DNA from: Pseudomonas sp. GOM6
GTDB taxonomy: Bacteria > Pseudomonadota > Gammaproteobacteria > Pseudomonadales > Pseudomonadaceae
DNA: 64,000 nt
NCBI RefSeq assembly: GCF_029537485.1
Contig: NZ_JARPUS010000002.1
Coordinates: 186,001-250,000 of the forward strand
Direction of reading: 5' to 3'
Shown here: positions 1-8,136 of the stretch, in pieces
Numbering within the stretch: the stretch's first letter is position 1
Layout: each line of letters opens with the position of its first letter
Notes under the pieces: generated by a model
What the model was told of the DNA's origin: nothing
The model's database searches: none
The model's input: the letters and a program-made list of their open reading frames with translations, nothing else
Made by a program: the position numbers and the translations under genes

Positions 1-462
1 GCCCTGGCGGCTAGCCCGGCCTGGGCCGAGACCCCGGCGGTGGCGCAGCGCGCCGATGTCAGCCTGGCCCTGGCCAACCAGTTGCTCGACGCCACCCTGG
101 CCGCCTGCCATGCCGAAGGCCGCACTGCCGTGGCCGCCATCGTCGACCGTGGCGGCAACCTGGTTGCCGTGCAGCGCGACGACAACGTCGGCCCGCACAA
201 CACCCTGGCCGCCCAGCGCAAGGCCTTTACCGCGCTGTCGACCAAGACCGCCACCGGCCTGCTGGCCGAGCGTGCGCGCAGCACCCCCGACGCGGCAAAC
301 CTCAACACCCTCGATGAACTGCTGCTGCTCGGCGGCGGCGTGCCGCTGAAGGTGGCCGACCAGGTGATCGGTGCCATCGGCGTGGCCGGTGCCGGCGGCG
401 CGCAATTCGACGAAGGCTGTGCGCTGCAGGCCATCGCCCAGGTTCTACCCACCCAACCCTGA
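1..462 (+). CDS. Secreted GlcG/HbpS-family haem-binding-like protein (5' end outside window)
   Basis: The reading frame is open from base 1, so the true start lies to the left. The first visible residues (ALAASPAWAET) look like the end of a signal peptide with an AxA cleavage site, so the mature protein should be periplasmic or secreted. The rest matches the small GlcG/HbpS fold, with an N-terminal helix (LALANQLLDATLAACHA), the DRGGNLVAVQRDD strand pair and a Gly-rich LLLGGGVPLKV...IGAIGVAGA core. Family members bind haem or cobalamin-like ligands, but the ligand here is unknown. It ends 14 bases before the secreted HIU hydrolase gene and probably shares its transcript. Confidence 0.75.
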   Translation, partial: ALAASPAWAETPAVAQRADVSLALANQLLDATLAACHAEGRTAVAAIVDRGGNLVAVQRDDNVGPHNTLAAQRKAFTALSTKTATGLLAERARSTPDAANLNTLDELLLLGGGVPLKVADQVIGAIGVAGAGGAQFDEGCALQAIAQVLPTQP

Positions 463-476
463 ACTGGAGGTCCACC

Positions 477-887
477 ATGAAGATGCTGAAAAACCTGCTG
501 CTCGGCAGCGCCCTGAGCGGCCTGTCCACCCTCGTCCTGGCCGCCGGCAACCCGCTCAGCGTGCACGTCCTCAACCTGCAGGACGGCCTGCCGTCGCCAG
601 GCGTCGAGGTCAGCCTGGAGAAGCTCGACGGCGAGCGCTGGAACAAGCTGAACGAGGGCACCACCAACGAGCAGGGCCGCATCACCGCGCTCTATCCGGA
701 GGGCAAGAAGCTGGAAAGCGGCACCTACCGCGTCACCTTCGAAACCGGCGAATGGTTCAAGCAGCACGCGACGGCCAGTTTCTTCCCGGAAGTGCCGGTG
801 ATCTTCGAGGTCGACGGCAGTGTGGCGCACTACCACATCCCGCTGCTGCTCAGCCCGTACGGCTTCTCCACCTACCGCGGCAACTGA
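477..887 (+). CDS. Periplasmic 5-hydroxyisourate hydrolase (transthyretin-like)
   Basis: A protein of 136 residues that hydrolyses 5-hydroxyisourate to OHCU in urate breakdown. Residues 1-23 form a signal peptide (hydrophobic LLLGSALSGLSTLVLAA), so this is the exported form of the family. The diagnostic N-terminal LSVHVLNLQDGLPSPGV stretch, the central YRVTFETGEWF region and the C-terminal HYHIPLLLSPYGFSTYRG tetrapeptide region are all present. The usual terminal YRGS is YRGN here. The start has a GGAGG site (466-470) 6 bases upstream. No other urate-pathway gene is visible nearby, so the partner enzymes must be elsewhere. Confidence 0.9.
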   Translation: MKMLKNLLLGSALSGLSTLVLAAGNPLSVHVLNLQDGLPSPGVEVSLEKLDGERWNKLNEGTTNEQGRITALYPEGKKLESGTYRVTFETGEWFKQHATASFFPEVPVIFEVDGSVAHYHIPLLLSPYGFSTYRGN

Positions 888-902
888 TTTTCCGCGCAAA
901 CG

Positions 903-928
903 AAAACGCAGGCCCGAGCCTGCGTTTT
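903..928. terminator. Bidirectional intrinsic terminator between HIU hydrolase and bifA
   Basis: Perfect 11-bp stem AAAACGCAGGC / GCCTGCGTTTT with a CCGA loop, followed by two more T on the plus strand. It sits between two convergent genes and can end transcription from either side. Confidence 0.85.
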
Positions 929-950
929 TTGTGTCAGTCGATGGGGGCGG

Positions 951-3014
951 CTACAGCGTAGCCGGGTTGCCGGCGTTGCTCAGACGGCGAGCCTGCTTGA
1001 GGTAGAGCGTCAGTTCGCGGGCCGGCAGCGGTTTGCTGTACAGGTAGCCCTGACCCTCGTTGCAGCCCTGGGCAATGATGTAGGCCTCCTGCTCGGCGGT
1101 CTCCACACCCTCGGCGATGACCTGCATGCCCAGGCTCTTGCCCAGCTGGATGATGGCGCGAACGATGGTGGCATCGTCCTCGTCTTCCAGCAGGTCCTGG
1201 ACGAAGCTCTTGTCGATCTTGATCTTGTCCAGCGGCAGGCTCTTCAGGTAGCTCAGCGAAGAGTAGCCGGTACCGAAGTCGTCGATGGCGATCAGCGCGC
1301 CGGCACGGCGGAGGCTGAGCAGGTTCTGCGCGGCGGTGCTGATGTCTTCCATCAGGCCTGTTTCGGTGACTTCCAGTTCCAGGCTGCGCAGCGGCAGGCG
1401 GTAGACCTGCAACAGGTTGCTGACCATGCGCGGCAGCTCGTTGTGGTGCAGCTGCACGGTGGACAGGTTGACCGCCATGCGCAGCTCGCTGAAGCCCTGG
1501 TCATGCCATTCGCGCAGCTGACGGCAGGCCTGATCCAGCACCCATTCGCCGATGGCGATGATGGTGCCGTTTTGTTCGGCCAGCGGGATGAACAGGTCTG
1601 GCGGGACGAAGCCGTGTTGCGGGTGCTGCCAGCGGATCAGCGCCTCGACGCCGACCACGCGGTGGTCGCGGTAGTCGACCTGGGGTTGGTAGACCAGGTG
1701 CATCTCGTTGCGGCTGAGTGCCTCGCGCAGCTCCTTCTCCAGTTCGCGGCGGCGCCGCATCTCGCTGTCGACGCTGGCGATATAGAACTGGTAACGGTTG
1801 CGCGAGCGGCTCTTGGCCAGGGTCATGGTCTGTTCGGCTTTTTGCAGCAGCTTTTCGGTGCTGTCGCCGTCTTCCGGGAACAGGGTGATGCCGATCGTGG
1901 CACGCAGGCGGACTTCCTGCTGCTCCAGGGTGAAGGGCGTTTCCAGGCTGTCGAGGATGCTCTGCGCCAACTCGGCGGCTTCGTAGGGTTGCTCGATATC
2001 GGCCTGCACCAGGGCGAACTGGTCACCGCCCAGGCGTGCCAGCGCACCGAGGCGGCCGCTGTGGCTACGCAGACGGTCGGAGAGCGCCAGCAGCAGCTGG
2101 TCACCGGTCTGGTAGCTGAACTGTTCGTTGACCCCCTTGAAGTCATCCAGGCCGACGCACAGCACGGCTACGCGGCGCTGCAGACGACCGGCATCCTCAA
2201 GGATCTGGTCGAGCTGCTGCTGCAGTTGCTGGCGGTTGGGCAGGCCGGTGAGGAAATCGTACTGCGAGATGCGCAGCAGGCTGTTTTCCGCTTCGCGGCG
2301 CAGGTGGGTGTTGCGCTCGATGGATTCCAGCAGCTGGTTGGCGGTGTTGATCCACAGCCCCAGTTCATTGTTCTCGTTGCCCTTGAGCATGGGCAGCTTG
2401 TGCTCACTGGGGCGGTCCGGGTTGATGTTGGTGAGGTACTCGATGATCTTCGACAGCGGCTTGGTCAGCAGCCAGTGATAGACCATGTACAGCACCAGGC
2501 CCATGGCCAGGGCACGCAGTACGCCGGAGATAAAGATGATCACCGAGGTGGTGATGAAGTTCTCCCCGTAGCTGGCGGTATCCAGAGTGATGGTCAGGTC
2601 GCCGTAGTACTCGCTGTAGGGGCCCTTGCCGACCAGTTGGGTGGCGAAGGTCTGCTCCTTGCCGAGAATCGGGTCGGTGATCCAGCGACGGGTGGATTCG
2701 GTCAATGGCCGGGAGCGCTCGGCGAGCATGGGTTCGTTGGGGTGACCGATGGCCGCGTGACGCACGGCCTCATGCTGGAACAGACCTTCGACGACCTGCA
2801 TGCCCATCTCGCGGTCGAGGCTGTAGACGGCTTGGGTGGACGGGTCGCGGAACATGCCGAGGATGCGTTGCGCATCATTGGCCACCGCCTGGCGAGTCTT
2901 GTGGATGTCGAAGACGATCTGCCCGCAGCTCAACACGACACCGACCACCAGCGCCGACATCAAGACCACACGCAGTAGTTTCAGCGACAGGCTGTTTTTC
3001 AGTTCCAGCTTCAA
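951..3014 (-). CDS. bifA: BifA-type membrane c-di-GMP phosphodiesterase (degenerate GGDQF plus intact EAL)
   Basis: A protein of 687 residues when read from the TTG at 3014, which has an AAGGA ribosome site 6 bases upstream. An upstream ATG at 3086 would add 24 unlikely residues. It has one membrane segment near residues 14-38, a periplasmic sensor domain, a second membrane segment near 165-190, then GGDEF and EAL domains. The GGDEF signature reads LGGDQF, so cyclase activity is unlikely. The EAL part keeps VEALIRWQHP, DDFGTGYSSL, KIDKSF and VIAEGVET, so c-di-GMP hydrolysis is expected. GGDQF, the length and the place next to sodB are the known hallmarks of BifA, which lowers c-di-GMP and represses biofilm formation while allowing swarming. 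Confidence 0.9.
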   Translation of the reverse strand: MKLELKNSLSLKLLRVVLMSALVVGVVLSCGQIVFDIHKTRQAVANDAQRILGMFRDPSTQAVYSLDREMGMQVVEGLFQHEAVRHAAIGHPNEPMLAERSRPLTESTRRWITDPILGKEQTFATQLVGKGPYSEYYGDLTITLDTASYGENFITTSVIIFISGVLRALAMGLVLYMVYHWLLTKPLSKIIEYLTNINPDRPSEHKLPMLKGNENNELGLWINTANQLLESIERNTHLRREAENSLLRISQYDFLTGLPNRQQLQQQLDQILEDAGRLQRRVAVLCVGLDDFKGVNEQFSYQTGDQLLLALSDRLRSHSGRLGALARLGGDQFALVQADIEQPYEAAELAQSILDSLETPFTLEQQEVRLRATIGITLFPEDGDSTEKLLQKAEQTMTLAKSRSRNRYQFYIASVDSEMRRRRELEKELREALSRNEMHLVYQPQVDYRDHRVVGVEALIRWQHPQHGFVPPDLFIPLAEQNGTIIAIGEWVLDQACRQLREWHDQGFSELRMAVNLSTVQLHHNELPRMVSNLLQVYRLPLRSLELEVTETGLMEDISTAAQNLLSLRRAGALIAIDDFGTGYSSLSYLKSLPLDKIKIDKSFVQDLLEDEDDATIVRAIIQLGKSLGMQVIAEGVETAEQEAYIIAQGCNEGQGYLYSKPLPARELTLYLKQARRLSNAGNPATL

Positions 3015-3163
3015 ATGGGGATTCCTTGTTCGCCGCCGGAGGCATGTAACCGTGGAGAGTATTGGCAAATGCGCCATTACCGTCAAAGGGCCATTACGCC
3101 ATTACTGATTATTTTTGCGTGCGTACTGACTTGGCGCATGTTTCAGGTGGCGGCGAGCCGGTA

Positions 3164-3180
3164 TGCGTTGCGTTGGTGCA
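3164..3180 (+). promoter_or_regulatory. Candidate NtrC-binding site upstream of amt
   Basis: TGCGTT-GCGTT-GGTGCA fits the 6-5-6 layout of the NtrC consensus TGCACC-N5-GGTGCA, with one perfect and one degenerate half. Its centre lies about 48 bases upstream of the -24 element of the sigma-54 promoter. Confidence 0.45.
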
Positions 3181-3218
3181 GGCGGGTGAGGAGAGGGCCT
3201 GCTGACTGCTGAATAGTC

Positions 3219-3233
3219 TGGCACAAGAGTTGC
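3219..3233 (+). promoter_or_regulatory. Sigma-54 (RpoN) promoter for amt
   Basis: TGGCACAAGAGTTGC matches the -24/-12 consensus TGGCAC-N5-TTGC, with GG and GC exactly 12 bases apart. The start codon of the ammonium transporter is 34 bases downstream, so transcription would begin around 3245. This predicts induction under nitrogen limitation through NtrC. Confidence 0.85.
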
Positions 3234-3267
3234 GTTGCCCCGGCATCACCGTGCTGGGAGATTCGCC

Positions 3268-4572
3268 ATGAAGCTCTACCTGTTGTCGCTGTGTGCCCTG
3301 TTGTTCTCACCCTCTACCCACGCTGCCGATGGCAGTACCGAACTGGCCATGAATACCGGCTGGGTCGTCTTGGCCAGTGCGCTGGTGTTCTTCATGCAGG
3401 CCGGCTTCGCCCTGTTGGAAAGTGGCATGTCACGGGCCAAAAATGCCGTCAACGTGATGATGAAGAACTACATGGACGGCTGTGTCGGCGGCATCGTCTA
3501 TTGGCTGGTGGGCTTCGGCCTGATGTTCGGCGCCAACGCCACCGGCTGGTACGGCATGAGCCATTTCGCACCGAGCGAGGGCCAGCCCTGGGACTTTACC
3601 TTTCTGCTGTTCCAGATGATGTTCGCCGCCACGGCCGCGACCATTGCCAGCGGGGCCATGGCCGAGCGAACCCGTTACAGTGCTTACCTGGTCGGAGCCG
3701 TTGTCATCAGTGGCTTCATCTATCCGGTGTTCGGCAGCTGGGTGTGGAGTGGTGCCTACGGCGGCCAGGGCTGGTTGGCCAAGATGGGGTTCATCGATTT
3801 TGCCGGCTCCAGCGTGGTTCACAGTGTCGGCGCCTGGTGCGCCCTGGCGGGCATCCTGGTGCTGGGCCCGCGCCTGGGGCGCTTCGCCGCCGACGGTACG
3901 CCCAGGGTGATTCCGGGCCACAACATGAGTCTGGTGGCGCTGGGGGGCTTCATCCTTTGGCTCGGTTGGTTCGGCTTCAATGCCGGCAGCACGCTGGCGA
4001 TGAACGAGAGCCTTGGCCTGATTGCCCTCAACACTCACCTGGCGGCGGCCGCCGGCGCGCTTGGAGCGGTGCTGGCGCTGCGCAGTACGGCCAGTCCGGT
4101 GCTGCTCAGCACCACGGTCAATGGTTCGCTCGGTGGTCTGGTCGGCATCACCGCCGGCTGCGCCACCATGCAGCCTGGCTATGCCCTGGTGACCGGGCTG
4201 ATTGCCGGTTTCGTGGTGGTGTTCGGCATGCGCCTGATGGATCGTCTGCGCCTCGACGATGTCGTCGGTGCGGTACCGGTACATGGTCTGGCCGGTGTCT
4301 GGGGCACGGTCGCGGCGGGGCTGTTCTACAGCGGGGATCTGTTCAGTTGGGCACGCGTGAGTGTGCAGTTGATCGGCGCCGGCGCGGCGTTCCTCTGGGC
4401 CTTTCCGCTGGCGCTGGCGATGTACCTGATCTTGGCCAAGACCGTGGGCTTGCGTACTTCCACCCAGCACGAGCAACGTGGCCTGGACTACTCGGAGCAT
4501 GCCGAAGCCGGTTATCCGGAGTTCAATCAGGCACTGACCTACGACGGCAGCGACTTGGCGCGGAGGACCTGA
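3268..4572 (+). CDS. amt: Amt-family ammonium transporter
   Basis: A membrane protein of 434 residues that takes up ammonium. Residues 1-19 form a signal peptide ending in STHA|A, as in AmtB, followed by about eleven membrane helices. Family marks include QAGFALLESG, the DFAGSSVVHSVGA segment with the conserved Asp and first pore His, and VPVHGLAGVWGT with the second pore His. The ATG has GGGAG 7 bases upstream. A sigma-54 promoter precedes it. The usual glnK partner is missing; instead an unknown 214-residue gene follows after one base. Confidence 0.93.
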   Translation: MKLYLLSLCALLFSPSTHAADGSTELAMNTGWVVLASALVFFMQAGFALLESGMSRAKNAVNVMMKNYMDGCVGGIVYWLVGFGLMFGANATGWYGMSHFAPSEGQPWDFTFLLFQMMFAATAATIASGAMAERTRYSAYLVGAVVISGFIYPVFGSWVWSGAYGGQGWLAKMGFIDFAGSSVVHSVGAWCALAGILVLGPRLGRFAADGTPRVIPGHNMSLVALGGFILWLGWFGFNAGSTLAMNESLGLIALNTHLAAAAGALGAVLALRSTASPVLLSTTVNGSLGGLVGITAGCATMQPGYALVTGLIAGFVVVFGMRLMDRLRLDDVVGAVPVHGLAGVWGTVAAGLFYSGDLFSWARVSVQLIGAGAAFLWAFPLALAMYLILAKTVGLRTSTQHEQRGLDYSEHAEAGYPEFNQALTYDGSDLARRT

Positions 4573-4573
4573 G

Positions 4574-5218
4574 ATGAGCCTGACTACTCGCCGTCGCGCC
4601 ATCTATACCGGGTTGGCCGGCCACTTTTCCGAAGAGGAAGCGCTGCCCCTGCTGTCGCTGTGGGAGGCCAAGTACGCGGACAAACCGCCGTTTGCCCTCA
4701 ATGAGTTTCTGGCCGAGGTGGTGCAGCGCACCGAGCGCAAGTTCGAGCGCGCCCGCTTGTATCGTGAGCTGGTGGGGGCGCTGACCGGACCGACCGCCAA
4801 TCTGCTGCCGGACCCGGCACCACGTCTACAGGCTTGGCGCCAGGGCGCCGGTGTCGCCGCCGAAGAGGTGTCCGGGCCAGACGCCTTGGCGCGGCAGACC
4901 TTTGAAGTGCTCAGCCGTGAGCTGTTCGGCCTGCTGGATGCCGACATGGTGCCGCGCCTGCGCCGCTTCGCCGCGGGCAACCTGAGTGGCATGCAGGTTG
5001 AAACCGAGCTGCGTCTGCGTTTGCGCGGCTGGCTGGAACAGGGCGGTTCGTTGGGGCTGACGGCGCTCAATCTGGAGCAGCTGCGCATGCTGCTCAACCT
5101 GCTTTATATCGGCCTGTGCGAGTTCCTTGGGCCGGTCACTGCGGATCAGGTACTGACCCGCGCGGTGCAGAAAGCCGAGCGCTACAACCTGCAAATGCCG
5201 CCGCAGAAACTGCTGTAA
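4574..5218 (+). CDS. Conserved hypothetical protein coupled to amt
   Basis: A soluble protein of 214 residues with no signal peptide or membrane segment, rich in Leu, Arg and Glu and probably all helical. I recognise no motif. It starts one base after the amt stop codon with GGAGG just upstream, so the two are co-transcribed and probably translationally coupled under the sigma-54 promoter. This context suggests a role in nitrogen limitation or in control of the transporter, which is inference only. It ends before a strong bidirectional terminator. Confidence 0.8.
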   Translation: MSLTTRRRAIYTGLAGHFSEEEALPLLSLWEAKYADKPPFALNEFLAEVVQRTERKFERARLYRELVGALTGPTANLLPDPAPRLQAWRQGAGVAAEEVSGPDALARQTFEVLSRELFGLLDADMVPRLRRFAAGNLSGMQVETELRLRLRGWLEQGGSLGLTALNLEQLRMLLNLLYIGLCEFLGPVTADQVLTRAVQKAERYNLQMPPQKLL

Positions 5219-5257
5219 CTCGTTGCGGTTGGCACTCCTCGGCACCGCCATAAACGC

Positions 5258-5284
5258 AAACGCCCCGGCGATGCCGGGGCGTTT
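5258..5284. terminator. Bidirectional terminator between the amt operon and sodB
   Basis: Perfect 12-bp stem AAACGCCCCGGC / GCCGGGGCGTTT with a GAT loop, between convergent genes. The A-run and T-run flanks let it work in both directions. Confidence 0.9.
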
Positions 5285-5317
5285 GTTATGCAGTCGGCGA
5301 AGCGACTACAGCGAGAC

Positions 5318-5899
5318 TCAGGCCGCGAAGTTCTTCGCCACGAAGTCCCAGTTCACCAGGTTCCAGAACGCCTCGACATACTTCGGACGCAGGTTGCGGT
5401 AGTCGATGTAGTAGGCGTGTTCCCACACGTCGCAGGTCAGCAGCGGGGTGTCGCCGCTGGTCAGCGGGCAGCCGGCACCGATGGTGCTGGCCAGGGCCAG
5501 GGAACCGTCGGCCTTCTTCACCAGCCAGCCCCAACCGGAGCCGAAGGTGCCGATGGAGGTCTTGCTGAACTCTTCCTTGAACTTGTCGAAAGAGCCGAAG
5601 GCAGCGTTGATGGCGTCAGCCAGAGCGCCGGTCGGCTCGCCGCCGCCGTTCGGGCTCAGGCAGTTCCAGTAGAAGGTGTGGTTCCAGATCTGTGCGGCGT
5701 TGTTGAAGACGCCACCGGAGGAAGTCTTGATGATTTCTTCCAGGCTCTTGCCTTCGAACTCGGTGCCCGGCACCAGGTTGTTCAGGTTCACCACGTAGGC
5801 GTTGTGGTGCTTGCCGTGGTGAAACTCCAGGGTCTCGGCGGACAGGTGCGGCTCGAGGGCGTTTTTCTCGTACGGCAGCGGCGGCAATTCGAAAGCCAT
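5318..5899 (-). CDS. sodB: Iron superoxide dismutase
   Basis: A cytoplasmic enzyme of 193 residues that dismutates superoxide to peroxide and oxygen. The four metal ligands are visible at His27, His74, Asp157 and His161 (DVWEH). Gln70 in AAQIWNH is the residue typical of iron rather than manganese enzymes. The length is normal for the family. The start has an AAGGAGA site. It is transcribed alone, with the shared terminator on its 3' side and a 227-base gap on its 5' side. Iron-dependent control is usual for the family, but I did not find a convincing Fur box. Confidence 0.97.
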   Translation of the reverse strand: MAFELPPLPYEKNALEPHLSAETLEFHHGKHHNAYVVNLNNLVPGTEFEGKSLEEIIKTSSGGVFNNAAQIWNHTFYWNCLSPNGGGEPTGALADAINAAFGSFDKFKEEFSKTSIGTFGSGWGWLVKKADGSLALASTIGAGCPLTSGDTPLLTCDVWEHAYYIDYRNLRPKYVEAFWNLVNWDFVAKNFAA

Positions 5900-6126
5900 G
5901 GTCTATCTCCTTCATCAGGTCGGGATATGTGCGACTAGCGCGGGCCGTTCACGGGCGGCCGGAATGCGGGCGGCGAGAGCTAAAGCTCTTTTAGTGTGCC
6001 GCGAGCCCGGGATCATAGCACCCGAGCCTGGCCTTAACCACGCAGCAACTGTGTGGAAAAGCCGGTGCCAGGGGCTTTGTCCATCCTGGGGGTGGACAGA
6101 TACGGGCGGCAAAAGTGCAGTTTGCT

Positions 6127-6969
6127 TCAGGTCAGTTTCATTAATGCTACGCCCGCGGCGATGACCAGGCAGGCGAGCAGGCGCAGCGGCAGCATGGATT
6201 CCTTGAGAAACAGCCAGCCGATCAGCAGGGCGAACAGCACGCTGCTTTCGCGCAGTGCCGAAACCAGGGCGACCGGTGCCTGAGTTGTGGCCCAGATCAC
6301 CAGGCTGTAGGCCAGCATGGACATTGCGCCGCCGCCCAGGCCGCCGCGCCAGTGCGGGCCGAGTTGAAGGAAGATGCGCGGCCCGCGGCGCAGGGCAATG
6401 ACCAAGGCCGCAACTAGACCGTTGACCAGGAACAGCCACAGCGCGTAGCCGATGGCGTCGCCATTGCTTCGCGCGCCGAGGGCATCGGCCACCGTGTAGC
6501 CGGCGATGCAGACGGCGGTGGCCAGGGCGTTGAACAGCAACGGGCCATTGAGTGAGCTGCCTGGGTGGCCGCCGCGCCAAGCCATCAGCCAGATACCGCC
6601 GACCAGCATCAGCAGCCCCGCCCATTGTCCCGCCTGTAGTACATCGCCGGCCAGCAGGGCAAGCAGCGCCACCAGCAAGGGGGAGCTGCCGCGAGCGATC
6701 GGGTAGACCTGAGACAGGTCGCCATGCTGGTAGGCGCGGGTGAGGAAGAGGTTGTAGCCGATATGCAGCAGGGCGGAGAGGGCGATCCAGGGCCAGGCAC
6801 TGGCCACGGGAATCGCGAAGAAGGGCAGGGCCAGCAGGGCCACGCAGGCGGCGCCGATCTGGATCAGCGAAGCGGTCAGGTAGCGGTCCAGACCAATCTT
6901 GAGCAGGGCATTCCAGCCCGCATGCAGCGCGGCGGCGGCCAGCACCACGGCAAACACCGTCGTATCCAC
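6127..6969 (-). CDS. DMT-superfamily (EamA) transporter
   Basis: A membrane protein of 280 residues with ten predicted helices in two EamA halves. The first half includes AAALHAGWNALLK and LHIGYNLFLTRAYQHGDLSQVYPIARGSSP, and the second ends with VSALRESSVLFALLIGWLFLKE, a typical EamA helix pair. I chose the GTG at 6969 because GGGAG lies 5 bases upstream; an ATG at 7005 would add 12 residues. The substrate is unknown. Its place just downstream of argO suggests metabolite export, but it may be unrelated. Confidence 0.85.
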   Translation of the reverse strand: MDTTVFAVVLAAAALHAGWNALLKIGLDRYLTASLIQIGAACVALLALPFFAIPVASAWPWIALSALLHIGYNLFLTRAYQHGDLSQVYPIARGSSPLLVALLALLAGDVLQAGQWAGLLMLVGGIWLMAWRGGHPGSSLNGPLLFNALATAVCIAGYTVADALGARSNGDAIGYALWLFLVNGLVAALVIALRRGPRIFLQLGPHWRGGLGGGAMSMLAYSLVIWATTQAPVALVSALRESSVLFALLIGWLFLKESMLPLRLLACLVIAAGVALMKLT

Positions 6970-7026
6970 GTGCGCTCCCAGACAGGCTTGCAAGCGCCGT
7001 AGCATACCGCCACGGCGCGGCTGTGG

Positions 7027-7635
7027 TCATGCTCCCGGCGCGTGCAGGATCAGTTGTGCGGCAATGGCGAACATCATGGCGGCCACTGTGAGGTCGAGCA
7101 GGCGCCAGGTGGCCGGTCGCGCCAGCCAGGGGGCGAGCCAGGCCGCGCCCAGGGCCAGGGTGAAGAACCACAGGGCCGAGGCGCTGGCGGCGCCCAGGGC
7201 ATAGGCGCCAGGCACCGGTTGCTGGGCACCGAGCGAGCCGATCAGCAGCACGGTATCCAGGTACACGTGGGGGTTGAGCAGGGTTACCGCCAGGGCTGCC
7301 AGCAGCACCGCACGGCGCGAGCGGGGGCCACTGTCCTGCTGCTGCAGTGCTTGTGGGTTGAGCGCCCGACGCAGGGCCTGTACGCCAAGCCAGAGCAGGA
7401 AGGCCGCGCCGCCCCAGCGGGCCACGGCCAGCAGGGTCGGATTCTGCGCCAGTACGGCGGCCAGGCCGAACACCCCGGCGCTGACCAGCAGGGCATCGCA
7501 CAGCACGCAGAGGGCAGCGGTCGGCAGGTGATGTTCGCGGCGCAGGCTCTGCGCCAGGACGAAGGCGTTCTGCGCGCCGATGGCGATGATCAGGCCGGCG
7601 GCGACCAGCAGGCCGTTGAGGTAGCTCTGCCACAT
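7027..7635 (-). CDS. argO: LysE/ArgO-family basic amino acid exporter
   Basis: A membrane protein of 202 residues with about six helices. The N-terminal GLLVAAGLIIAIGAQNAFVLAQSL segment is the LysE-family signature, and the LNPHVYLDTVLLIG motif in the middle is also typical. Family members export arginine and lysine. The ATG at 7635 has GGAGGG upstream, and the gene starts one base after the stop of the ACT-domain gene, so both are one unit. An ArgP-type regulator is encoded divergently 100 bases upstream of that unit, the classic regulator-exporter arrangement. Confidence 0.88.
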   Translation of the reverse strand: MWQSYLNGLLVAAGLIIAIGAQNAFVLAQSLRREHHLPTAALCVLCDALLVSAGVFGLAAVLAQNPTLLAVARWGGAAFLLWLGVQALRRALNPQALQQQDSGPRSRRAVLLAALAVTLLNPHVYLDTVLLIGSLGAQQPVPGAYALGAASASALWFFTLALGAAWLAPWLARPATWRLLDLTVAAMMFAIAAQLILHAPGA

Positions 7636-7636
7636 T

Positions 7637-8038
7637 TCAGCAACCCTCCACGGCCAGTTGGCGCAGCACGGACATGGCTTTTTCCGCATCGCCATGGGCG
7701 ACGAACAGGTGATCGTGGTGGTAGCCGGCGATCACGTTGCAACTGATATTGGCGCGGCCCAGGGCGGTGGCGAAGGCGGCGGTCAGGCCCACGGCGGCCA
7801 GCGCCGAGTGCACTTCCAGGGTGATCCAGGCGGCGACATAGTCGTAAGTCAGGCCCAGGCGCTCGGCTTCGGCGCGGGGGAGGATCAGCGTGGTGCCTTC
7901 ACTTTCCTGAAAACTACCCAACGCCTTGGCGCTGGCGAGCAGGGCCGCATCGCTGACACAGCAGAACACGAACTCGCCGGGGTTGAGGCGCGGCGAGAGG
8001 CTGGCCAGCAGTTTGTTCAGATCGGTTTCTCCGGCCAT
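7637..8038 (-). CDS. ACT-domain protein of the CASTOR/POLLUX-like type
   Basis: A cytoplasmic protein of 133 residues with two tandem ACT-like halves, the first around LNPGEFVFCCVSD and the second around LEVHSALAAVGLTAAFATALGRANISCNVIAGYHHDHLFV. The second half is a clear amino-acid-binding ACT fold. It precedes argO by one base and lies divergent from argP, so a role in sensing basic amino acids or modulating the exporter is plausible but inferred. The ATG at 8038 has GGAAAA upstream. Confidence 0.82.
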   Translation of the reverse strand: MAGETDLNKLLASLSPRLNPGEFVFCCVSDAALLASAKALGSFQESEGTTLILPRAEAERLGLTYDYVAAWITLEVHSALAAVGLTAAFATALGRANISCNVIAGYHHDHLFVAHGDAEKAMSVLRQLAVEGC

Positions 8039-8136
8039 GGTGTTTTCCTGAGTGGTGGCGGGTGGATGCTGGCCAGTCTGGGGATTGCCGCTGTATAAGA
8101 AAAACAAATCATGCTGATCTCTCATTAGGAGTTCTT

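Noticed and set aside
1443-2978. A 511-residue plus-strand frame inside bifA
   Set aside because: The minus strand encodes clear GGDQF and EAL motifs; the plus frame has none.
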